DNA of 64,000 bases from the NCBI GenBank assembly GCA_026874595.1, contig CM049311.1, positions 16,089,676 to 16,153,675 on the forward strand. The letters run 5' to 3'. The stretch comes from Sipunculus nudus. Lineage: Eukaryota > Annelida > Sipuncula > Golfingiida > Sipunculidae. Below, piece after piece: positions 12,374-21,936 of this stretch (positions within the stretch are counted from its first letter, which is position 1; the number at the start of each line of letters is the position of its first letter). Under the pieces are notes generated by a model that was not told the DNA's origin, searched no databases, and saw nothing but the letters and a program-made list of their open reading frames with translations. The position numbers were made by a program, and so were the translations under genes.

Positions 12374-13229
12374 GCAAGCAAGATACTAGGCGTGTTAGCC
12401 CTATTAAATCACTCTCTAATTCATGTCAATGCAAAAAGATCGGGTTTTCCCACGATATAGGGAGGTTTAGTATGCAGTGTGCATTTGTTCCTAAACAAAG
12501 CAATTCTGGCTCTTTTCGATTCTATTATTAAAAGCTCTTTCCTTTTATAAGCAGATATTATGTCTGTAAAGATTCCTTGCTTAAAACCTTCTATCCTTCT
12601 TCATGCAGATAATGTAATTGTAAAGTTATTTTTTTTTAAATGAACGAAAAGGAGAGGTTATTGAAGTTATGATGATACAGAAACTGCTTATTTGTAGTTC
12701 TATGCACTTAAAATAGGACATGTTTATGCTTTCATTAATCAATCAGACGGAATAAATGAATTCTTTTAAAATGATTAATTATTGGTTTCTTCAATTTTAA
12801 ATGTCAATGTTATATTCTTTTCAATTCTTTCACATGAAGATCATAGAAATTCGATTGTGTGCATGTGGAATAGCTTCTGAAACAATGGAACATTTAAATA
12901 GTTTCAAAATCAATAAATATGATGCGTTACGACACTGGGTTTAAAACGACCCTTTCTGTGTCGGACGGATATTATTTTTGGAGCCAATTATTTGGTCAGC
13001 CCAAAGCATATGCTCTGGGCTTGCTGAAGGTTTTTTTCCAAACGAGTTGCCAAAAAATTTTAATGGCTGACTACGCTAACGACCAATCAAAGCGGAATCT
13101 CAGGTCGAAATGGCTGAATATTCTATTCATAAGAGGGGGAAAGCAAGGGGAGTCAGAAATATAAGTTGTATTAATAACTGGTTGGCACTGTGTTCAATTA
13201 AACATGTTTTCTTGTATATCATTCTTCAG

Positions 13230-13283
13230 TGGCCCCAACGACCCCACCGGCCGCCGTCACGACTCCTACACCAGCACCAACTG
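13230..13283 (+). CDS. Array A mini-exon 15
   Basis: Both sites intact; VAPTTPPAAVTTPTPAPT with a silent cct proline codon. Confidence 0.6.
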
Positions 13284-14138
13284 GTAAGCAAGATACTAGG
13301 CGTGTTAGCCCTAGTAAATCACTCTCTAATTCATGTCAATGCAAAAAGATCGGGTTTTCCCACGATATAGGAAGGTTTTGTATGCAGTGTGCAATTGTTC
13401 CTAAACAAAGCAATTCTGGCTTTTTTCGATTCTATTATTAAAAGCTCTTTCCTTTTATAAGCAGATATTATGTCTGTAAAGATTCCTTGCTTAAAACCTT
13501 CTATCCTTCTTCATGCAGATAATGTAATTGTAAAGTAATTTTTTTTAAATGAACGAAAAGGAGAGGTTATTGAAGTTATGATGATACAGAAACTGCTTAT
13601 TTGTAGTTCATTGCACTTGAAATAGGACATGTTTATGCTTTCATTAATCAATCAGACGGAATAAATGAATTCTTTTAAAATGATTAATTATCGGTTTCTT
13701 CAATTTTAAATGTCAGTGTTATATTCTTTTCAATTCTTTCACATGAAGATCATAGAAATTCGATTGTGTGCATGTGGAATGGCTTCTGAAACAATGGAAC
13801 ATTTAAATAGTTTCAAAATCAACAAATATGATGCGTTACGACACCGGGTTTAAAACGACCCTTTCTGTGTCGGACGGATATTATTTTTGGAGCCAATTAT
13901 TTGGCCAGCCCAAAGCATATGCTCTGGGCTTGCTGAAGGTTCTTTTCCAAGCGAGTTGCCACAAACTTTTAATGGCTGACTACGCTAACGACCAATCAAA
14001 GCGGAATCTCAGGTCGAAATGGCTGAATATTCTATTCATAAGAAGGAGAAAGCAAGGGGAGTCAGAAATATAAGTTGTATTAATAACTGGTTGGCACTGT
14101 GTTCAATTAAACGTGTTTTCATGTATATCATTCTTCAG

Positions 14139-14192
14139 TGGCCCCAACGACCTCACCGGCGGCCGTCACGTCTCCAACACTAGCACCAACTT
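14139..14192 (+). CDS. Array A mini-exon 16, last exonic base changed
   Basis: Acceptor intact and donor gtgagc. The last exonic base is t instead of g, so the junction codon would become ttg Leu rather than gtg Val. Encodes VAPTTSPAAVTSPTLAPT. The unit downstream of it is strongly diverged, marking the decayed edge of the array. Confidence 0.45.
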
Positions 14193-14370
14193 GTGAGCAA
14201 GATACTAAGCGTGTTAGCCCTGGTAAATCACTCTCTGATTCATTGGAATGCAAAAATATCGGGTTTTCGCACTATATAGGAATATATAGCATGCAGTGTG
14301 CAATTGTTTCCAAACAAAGCAATTGTGGCTCTTTCCAATTCTATTCTTAAAACGTTCTTTCCTTTTATAA

Positions 14371-15035
14371 GCAGATATTATGTTTATAAATATAATTTTT
14401 TTAAAATGAACAAAAAGAAGAGGACACGGATGTCTTGATGATACAAAGCCTGGTTATATCGGTGCATTTGAAATAGGAAAGGTTTATGCTTTTATTAATT
14501 AATCCGACTGAATAAATTTATTCTTTTAAAATAAATAATTACTTGTTTCTTCACTTTTAAGTGTGATTTTATATGAAATTTCATTTAATACATTTGGTAT
14601 AGCTTATAAAACAAGGGATCATTTTAATAGCTTCAAATCAACAAATATAGTGCGTTACGCACTCTGTTTAAAACGATTCTTTCTATGTCACGTGGATATT
14701 ATATTTGAAGCCAATTTAGTAAGCCAGCCCAAAACATTCTAAAAAGGTGGGCCTATAAGTTGTCAGTATAACCGGTCTGTATCTCATCGGAGCTTTATGA
14801 GTCTAAGTTGTATGTATATGTTTTTTTCTTTCATCTAGCAGGCAAAGTGAATGACAAAGTTTTGATGTATGACTGCTTATCTCTAATTTTTTTGAGAGCG
14901 GATGATGTCTCGGGTGTTTTAATTTCTGCTCCTTAAAATGTTTTTATCAATTATGGAAAAAACTATACATAAAAAGAAATTGCAGTTTTTTTTCTACATA
15001 ATGATTCACTGGCATTCCCTATAAGATTCGCCACG
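14371..15035 (+). repeat. Diverged array unit followed by module segment
   Basis: The first ~330 bp still align with the post-exon part of a 909 bp unit (aggaaaggtttatg, gaataaatttattcttttaaaat, gcgttacgcactc). After ttgaagccaattta it continues into a module seen again at 27280-27600 and 28180-28500 (ggagctttatgag, ctttcatctagcaggcaaagtga, tatgactgcttatc). No exon is seen here. Confidence 0.7.
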
Positions 15036-15894
15036 CGTATCGTCGCTGTGCTCTTCTAGCAGACGTTTTAAGGCTCATCTAACCATAAGTCATCTGACCG
15101 TCTGTCCGGTTGCCTGTAACAAGTCTTAAACATCGACCATTTGACCTAAAATCTTCTCACTTTACATATAGGTCAATACCTGGAATATAAACCTAGACAT
15201 CTACAAAATACTCCACTGTGACCTATATTTGGATGATACCTGTGTATTTGGGTGTTTTGGCACTTAGAAATCAGGCATATGCTCTGAGCTGCAAGCCAAA
15301 CAGTGTGCAGTCATTCCTAAAAATTAAAATTCTTGTATAAACTGGACATATAATATTGTTTCGACGCAAACCATGAAGAAAATGGGCCCTGCCGGTTCCT
15401 TAAAACTGTTGTGGATACAATGATATATTAAAATGTTTTCAGCTTTTTATGGATGGAATTCATTCTCAAGAAATATATCTGAGTAAGTAACGGTTTGATC
15501 CTTCTGAACTTTAGAAAGCCAATTGATCATGGATAGAACATCCAGCTGAGGAAGAATGTGGCGTTATCTACATTTTCTGAATGTTTCAACATGTTATTGT
15601 ATTTTTTGTAGTCCGAAATTACGGCTGGCCAGGGTTAACTAGACACAAATCGAATTCCCTTACACTGGGAACGGGTTTTTAAATATCCACGTTGGTCCTT
15701 GGTAAATCTCTGTGCTGATAAATCATTAGGCCACTGTGCCCTATGCATTATCAGGTTGTGTGGTTTTTTATGTTTAATTTAGATTTCTATTTTTTATATT
15801 ACAGACTGTTCCAATAGGCTGTGCGTCATGACTCATGGGTCACTTGTTCTCTTTTATGATTTTGTTTAATGTAGCTGAATTGTCAATAATTAGA
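15036..15894 (+). repeat. Left arm of a ~0.86 kb inverted repeat
   Basis: From cgtatcgtcgctgtgctc to gtcaataattaga this segment is the imperfect reverse complement of 19281-20156. Matching landmarks are cttctagcagacg, gaaatatatctgagtaagta, tacattttctgaatgttt, ccgaaattacggctggcc and cacttgttctc. Direct, more diverged copies occur near 21480-21936, 26061-26500 and 28540-29330, so this is a normal part of the ancestral module. Confidence 0.85.
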
Positions 15895-16322
15895 TAATTT
15901 GACAACAGGATTACCCTTTTTTCTATCAAAGTCGAGTTTGGTAACGAAATGGTAAGAAAGCGTGACATGGTGGTGAGGCGGATTCTTGTGGCTGCAATAA
16001 ATTGGATTAACATGCATTTTGTGCTCACTGGCCTGCCTGGTCTCTGTAATTCACTAAAACAGATTTAACGTTTCAATGAAATGTTGTGAAAAGTATTATT
16101 TGGTAACACTGGTCTTGCTACAGATTTTTTCAAACGCGAGTTGAGAGTAAACTTAATGGCTGTCTACGCTAATGAGCACTAAAAGGGGGACCGCAGGTTG
16201 AAAGGACTGAATATGCTATTCAGTTGAAGGAGACAGAAAAGGCAATCAGAATTACAAGTTCTATTAGTAACTGGTTGGCATTGTATTCAATTAAACATGT
16301 GTTCATGTATATTATTCTTCAG

Positions 16323-16376
16323 GGGCCCCGACGACCCCACCAGCCGCCGTCACGTCTTCAACACCAACACCAACTG
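16323..16376 (+). CDS. Diverged mini-exon 17
   Basis: Acceptor attcttcag and donor gtaagc intact, 54 bp. The first two bases are gg instead of tg, giving Gly at the junction, then APTTPPAAVTSSTPTPT with the same low-complexity set. Confidence 0.5.
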
Positions 16377-16884
16377 GTAAGCAAGATACTAGGCGTGTTA
16401 GCCCTTGTAAATCACTCTCTGATTAATGTCAATGCAAAAATATCGGGTTTTCGCACTATATAGGAATATATAGCATGCAGTGTGCAATTGTTCCAAAACA
16501 AAGCAATTCTGGCTCTTTCCGATTCTATTCTTAAAACGTTCTTTCCTTTTATAAGCAGATATTTTGTTTGTAATTTTTTTTAAATGAACGAAAAGGAGAG
16601 AACACGGATGTTATGATGATACAAAGGCTGTTCATATCTGTGAATTTATAATAGGAAAGGTTTATGCTTTTATTAATCAATCAGACTGAATAAATTTATT
16701 CTTTTAAAATAAATAATTACTTGTTACTTCACTTTTAAGTTACAGTGTTATAGTCTTTTTAATTCTTTCATATGAAGATCACAGAAATTCCATTGTATGC
16801 ATGTGGCATAGCTTGTGAAACAAGGGAATATTTTAATTGGCATTGTATTCAGTTAATCATGTTTCGATGTATATTATTCTTCAG

Positions 16885-16938
16885 TGGTTCCGACGACCCC
16901 ACCGGCCGCCGTCGGGTCTTCAGCTCCAGCACCAACTG
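16885..16938 (+). CDS. Diverged mini-exon 18
   Basis: Acceptor attcttcag and donor gtaagc intact, 54 bp, phase 1-1. Reads VVPTTPPAAVGSSAPAPT: several substitutions but still open and of the same composition. Confidence 0.5.
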
Positions 16939-17778
16939 GTAAGCAAGATACTAGGCGTGTTAGCTCTAGTAAATCACTCTCTGATTCATGTCAATGCAAA
17001 AAGATCGGGTTTTCGCACGATATAGGAAGGTTAAGCATGCAGTGTTCCTAAACAAAGCAATTCTGGCTCTTTTCGATTATATTATTAAAACGTTATTTCC
17101 TTTTATAAGCAGATATTATGTCTGTAAAGATTCCTTGCTTAAAACCTTCTTTCCTTCTTCATGCAGATAATGTAATTGTAAAGTTATTTTTTAAATGAAC
17201 GAAAAGGAGAGATTATGGAAGTTATGATGATACAGAATATGCTTATTTGTAGACTTTTGCACTTGAAATAGGACATGTTTATGCTTTCATTAATCAATCA
17301 GACGGAATAAATGAATTCTTTTAAAATGAATAATTATTGGTTTCTTCAATTTTAAATGTCAATGTTATATTCTTTTCAATTCATTCCCATGAAGATCATA
17401 GAAATTCGATCATGTGCATGTGGAATAGCTTCTGAAAGAATGGAACATTTAAATAGTTTCACAATCAACAAATATGCGTTTCGACACTGGGTTTAAAACG
17501 ACCCTTTCTGTGTCGGACGGATATTATATTTGGAGCCAATTATTTGGCCAGCCCAAAGCATATGCTCTTGGCTTGCTTAAGGTTCCTTTCCAAGCGAGTT
17601 GCCACAAACATTTAATGGCTGACTACCCTAACGACCACTAAAAGAAGAATCTCAGGTCGAAATGGCTGAATATTCTATTCATCAGAAGGAGATAGCAAGG
17701 GAGTCAGAAATATGTTTTATTAAAAACTGGTTGGCACTGAGTTCAATTAAACATGTTTTCATGTATATTATTCTTCAG

Positions 17779-17832
17779 GGGCCCCGACGACCCCAACGGC
17801 CGCCGTCACGTCTTCAACACCAGCATCAACTG
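17779..17832 (+). CDS. Diverged mini-exon 19
   Basis: Acceptor ttcttcag and donor gtaagc intact. Starts with gg like mini-exon 17 and reads GAPTTPTAAVTSSTPAST. Confidence 0.5.
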
Positions 17833-18683
17833 GTAAGCAAGATACTAGGCGTGTTAGCCCTAGTAAATCACTCTCTGATTCATGTCAATGCAAAAATATC
17901 GGATTTTCGCACTATATAGGAATATATAGCATGCAGTGTGCAATTGTTCCCAAACAAAGCAATTCTGGGTCTTTTCGATTCTATTATTAAAACGTTCTTT
18001 CCTCCTATAAGCAGATATTATGTCTGTAAGGATTCCTTGCTTAAAACATTCTTTCCTTCTTCATGCAGATAATGTAATGGTAAAGTTATTTTTTTAAATG
18101 AACGAAAAGGAGAGGTTATTGAAGTTATGATGATACAGAATCTGCTTATTTGTAGTTCTTCGCACTTGAAATAGGACATGTTTATGCTTTCCTTAATCAA
18201 TCAGACGGAAAAAATGAATTCTTTTAAAATGAATAATTATTGGTTTGTTCAATTTTAAATGTCAATGTTATATTCTTTAATTCTTTCACATGAAGATCAT
18301 AGAAATTCGATTGTGTGCATGTGGAATAGCTTCTGAAACAATGGAACATTTAAATAGTTTCAAAATCAACAAAAATGATGCGTTACGACACTGGGTTTAA
18401 AACGCCCCTTCTGTGTCGGACGGATATTATTTTTTAAGCCAATTATTTGGCCAGCCCAAAGCATATGCTCTGGGCTTGCTGAAGGTTCTTTTTTAAGCGA
18501 GTTGCCACAACTTTAAATGGCTGGCTACGCTTACGACCAATCAAAGCGGAATCTCAGGTCGAAATGGCTGAATACTCTATTCGTAAGAAGGAGAAAGCAA
18601 AGGGAGTCAGAAATCTAAGTTCTAATAATAACTGGTTCGTATTGTGTTCAATTAAACATGCTTTCATGTATATTATTCTTCAG

Positions 18684-18737
18684 TGGCCCCGACGACCTCA
18701 CCGGCCGCCGTCACGCCTTCAACACCTGCACCAACTG
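18684..18737 (+). CDS. Diverged mini-exon 20
   Basis: Acceptor attcttcag and donor gtaagc intact; VAPTTSPAAVTPSTPAPT. Confidence 0.5.
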
Positions 18738-19280
18738 GTAAGCAAGATACTAGGCGTGTTAGCTCTAGTAAATCACTCTCTGATTTATGTCAATGCAAAA
18801 ATATCGGGTTTTCGCACTATATAGGAATATATAGCATGCAGTGTGCAATTGTTAACAAACAAAGCAATTCTGGCTCTTTCCGATTCTATTCTTAAAACGT
18901 TCTTTCCTTTTATAAGCTGATATTATGTTTGTAATTTTTTTTAAATGAACGAAAAGGAGAGGACACGGATGTTATGATGATACAAAGGCTGTTTATATCT
19001 GTGCATTTGAAATAGGAAAGGTTTATGTTTTTATTAATCAATCAGACTGAATAAATATATTCTTTTAAAATAAATAATTACTTGTTTCTTCACTTTTACG
19101 TATCAGTGTTATATTCTTTTTAATTCTTTCACATGAAGATCACAAAAATTCCATTGTATGCATGTGACATAGCTTATGAAACAAGGGAACATTTAAATAG
19201 TTTCAAATCAACAAATATAATGCTTTACGACATTGTGTTTAAAACGATTCTTTCTGCGTCACGCGGAAATTAAATTTGGA

Positions 19281-20156
19281 TCTAATTATTGACAATTCAG
19301 CTACATTAAACATAATCATACAAGAGAACAAGTGACCCATGAGTCATGACGCACAGACGCTTTGAACAGTCTGTAATATAAAAATAATAGAGATCTAAAT
19401 TAAACATAAGAAACACACCACCTGATAATGCATAGGGCACAGTGGCCTAATTTTTAATAAGCACATAGATTTACCAAGGACCAACATGGATATTTAAAAA
19501 CCCGTTCCCAGTGTAAGCGAATTCGATTTATGTCTTGTTAACCCCTGGCCAGCCGTAATTTCGGACTACAAAAAAAACCCAATAAATTTGTTGAAACATT
19601 CAGAAAATGTAGATAATGCCACATTCTTCCTCAGCTGAATGGTCTATCTACGATCAATTTGCTTTCTAAATTTCTGATGGATCAAACCTTTACTTACTCA
19701 GATATATTTCTTGAGAATGAATTCCATCCATAAAAAGCTGAAAACATTTTAATATATCACTGTACCCGCAACAGTTTTGAAGAACCGGCAGGGCTGATTT
19801 TCTTCATGATTTGTGTAGAAATAATACTATATGTGCAGTTTATGCAGAATTTTTATTTTTAGGATTGAGTGCACACTGTTTGGCTTGCAACTCAGAGCAT
19901 ATGCCTGACTTCTAAGTGCGAAAACACCCAAATACACAGGTATCAGCCAAATATAGGTCACAGTGACCTATTTTGTAGATGTCTGCGTTTATATTCCAGC
20001 AATTGACCTATATGTAAAGTGAGAAGATTTTAAGTCAAATGGTCGATGTTTAAGACTTGTTACAGGATGGAGAGACAGACAACCGGACAGACGGTCAGAT
20101 GACTTATGGTTAGATGAGCCTTAAAACGTCTGCTAGAAGAGCACAGCGACGATACG
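19281..20156 (-). repeat. Right arm of the ~0.86 kb inverted repeat
   Basis: Reverse-complement partner of 15036-15894. It starts inside what would be the ttggagccaattatt segment of an array unit, where the sequence switches to taattattgacaattcag, so an inversion or foldback event joined the two. It contains a perfect aggtcacagtgacct palindrome at 19955. Confidence 0.85.
19955..19969. promoter_or_regulatory. Consensus ERE-like palindrome AGGTCAcagTGACCT
   Basis: Exact match to AGGTCAnnnTGACCT, the binding consensus of estrogen-receptor-type nuclear receptors. It lies in a repeat arm with no nearby promoter signal, so a regulatory role is only a possibility. Confidence 0.3.
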
Positions 20157-20183
20157 TCGTTGTTCTCTTCTAGCAGACGTTTT
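20123..20183. repeat. 29 bp-stem hairpin at the inverted-repeat junction
   Basis: Left stem 20123-20151 starts aaaacgtctgctagaag; right stem 20155-20183 ends cttctagcagacgtttt; the loop is three bases (ata). 27 of 29 positions pair by Watson-Crick rules, and one of the other two is a G-T pair. It sits exactly where the inverted arm ends and a direct copy of the same module begins. Confidence 0.85.
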
Positions 20184-20430
20184 TTAGCTCAGCTGACCAT
20201 AAATCATCTGATCTTAAGCTTTCACCATTTATTCGTCGTCCCCCAACCGTCTTTCCGGCTGCATGTATCTCCGTCCCATAATAAGTTTTAAACAACGACC
20301 ATTTGACCTAAAATCGTCTCTCTTTACATAAAGGTCAATTCTTGGAATATAAACCTTGACTTCGAAACAAGTAGCCCATGGGCCATGACGATCAGCTAAT
20401 TTTGACTGGGGGCTCATGCTTTTTTATTGA
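20157..20430 (+). repeat. Direct partial copy of the module start
   Basis: Same order as 15040-15200 (ctagcagacgtttt, cagctgaccataa, gaccatttgacctaaaatc, aaggtcaattcttggaatataaacc). It is cut by the satellite that follows. Confidence 0.7.
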
Positions 20431-21460
20431 TTTTATATATTATCTGTGAGAATAGCCTCTGACTAAAGTTACAGTGTTAAAAACAATGGACAGAAAATAA
20501 AAATATTAGGATTCATAGGAGACCTGCCCAGGACCCCCCCCCCCCCTGGATTTCACAATAGAGGTTCCAAGGAAATAGTGTATGGATATTCAAGGCCTAA
20601 CAGATACGATTTGTCACCATCTGACATTTAGGGTGTTCAAACGACTTTTTTTCCTATAGGTCACAGAATATAGGGCAAAGTTACCTAATTTCAGGTTCCT
20701 GAGGACATTCGCCTAGGACCTCCCTTAATGTCATGTTTCAGAAATTTAGGCCTGATGGATACTAATTGTGCCCCGTCTGAATGTCTTCGTGCTCACAATC
20801 ATGTTTTCGGCCCATAGGTCACAAAATATAAGTCACCATGACCTAATTTCATGTTTCCAAGGAAAATTTTCCAGAAACTACCAGGATATTGAGTAAGAAG
20901 ATTCTAGGCTTCACATGTACGATTTGTCCCCATCTGACATTCAAGGTGCTAATATGATATTTTTCCCTATAGGTCGCATATTGTGTAGGTTACAGTAACC
21001 TAGTTCTTAAGGTTTCCAAGGACATATGCCTAGTATCTCCCGAAATGTCAGATTAAAGGTCTCAATGCCTAATCGACACTATTTATGCCCCGTCTGACTG
21101 TCTGGGTGCTCAAAATCATGTTTTCGGTCCGTAGTTAAAAAAATATATGTCACCATGACCTAATTCAAGTTTCCAAGGAGCATTGCCTAGATACTTCCGG
21201 GATACTGAGTAAGAAGATTCTATACCTCACATATACGATTAGTCTCCATCTGACAGTCAAATGCTCGAAATCATGTTTTCGGCCTGTAGGTCACAAAATA
21301 TAGTTCACCAGGACCACCTTATTTGTTCACCTAATTTCACGTTTTCAAGGAGATATTCCCAGGACCTCCATGGATGTACATTTAGAAGTTTCTAGGTCTA
21401 ACGGTTACGATTTGTGCCTGTTAACGACCGGGACGGCCGGACAGCCAGTCAAAGGCTGAT
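20431..21460 (+). repeat. ~157 bp satellite with palindromic AGGTCA-type sites, block 1
   Basis: Recurring landmarks are attgagtaagaagattcta, catatacgatttgtccccatctgacatt, atcatgttttcgg, taggtcacaaaatata, accatgacctaatttc and tttccaaggagatttgcc. The palindromic site recurs at 20830, 20987 and about 21145, giving a ~157 bp monomer. A C14 run lies at 20533-20546. The same satellite returns at 42640-44110. No coding signal. Confidence 0.8.
20987..21001. promoter_or_regulatory. IR3 palindrome variant AGGTTAcagTAACCT
   Basis: Perfect six-base inverted repeat with a three-base spacer. It differs from the estrogen-response-element consensus at one base in each half, and the two changes are symmetric, so the pairing is kept. 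Binding is not shown. Confidence 0.25.
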
Positions 21461-21936
21461 CGCTATAGCTCAGATGACCTTCAGTCAGCTGAACTTAACA
21501 TTGGTCACTTTGACCTTTATTTGAATGTGACCTGTGATTTTGGGTATTGTAGCCCTTAGAACTCAGACATGTGCTCTTCGCTGCAAGAACAACAGGGTGC
21601 ACTATATCCGAAAACTAACAAATCTGCATATCTGCACATATAGCATTGTTACCTTGCAAATCATGTAGAAAATCCTCCAAGCCATTTCTTCAAAACTGTT
21701 GCGGGTACAATGCAATATAATAATTTTTTCAGCGATTTATGGATGAAATTCATTCTTTAAAAAAATTCTGAGTAAGATCACATGGATTGTTAAAAAATAG
21801 CAAGCTTATTGATCATGGATAGACCTGTCAGCTGAGAAAAAAAATTATATTTTTTTATCTAGATTTTCTGAATGTTTTGACATTTTTATTGTATTATTCT
21901 ACTCCGAAATTACACCTGGCCAGGGCTTAACTAGAG
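21461..21936 (+). repeat. Module tail interrupted by the LINE
   Basis: Diverged copy of 15170-15640 in direct orientation (gaccttcagtcagctgaac, gtagcccttagaactcag, tttatggatgaaattcattct, ccgaaattacacctggccagg). It stops at ttaactag, where the LINE begins, and resumes at 26061. Confidence 0.75.

Larger units (their letters stand above)
1..14370 (+). repeat. Array A: ~909 bp tandem repeat, 16 units, one mini-exon each
   Basis: The exon starts at 501, 1410, 2319, 3227, 4136, 5046, 5957, 6867, 7777, 8687, 9594, 10502, 11412, 12320, 13230 and 14139, so steps are 907-911 bp. Units are nearly identical over their whole length. Small differences are mostly base changes and one- to three-base changes in a T-run after each exon. 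Each unit holds a ttgattaatcaa or ttcattaatcaa segment, an AT-rich intron body, a ctctgggc palindrome region, the exon, and the next intron. The array starts before base 1 in mid-unit and decays after unit 16. Besides the 54 bp exon I see no other coding signal in the ~850 bp between exons. Confidence 0.95.
15895..19280 (+). repeat. Diverged array A units between inverted-repeat arms
   Basis: Four units at 860-910 bp spacing, except that units 17 and 18 lie only 562 bp apart because of a deletion. They share more variants with each other (cactatataggaatatatagc, gtcttcaacacc) than with units 1-15, so they were not homogenised with the main array. Sequence between the exons resembles the array A intron and holds nothing else that I can recognise. 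Confidence 0.8.
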
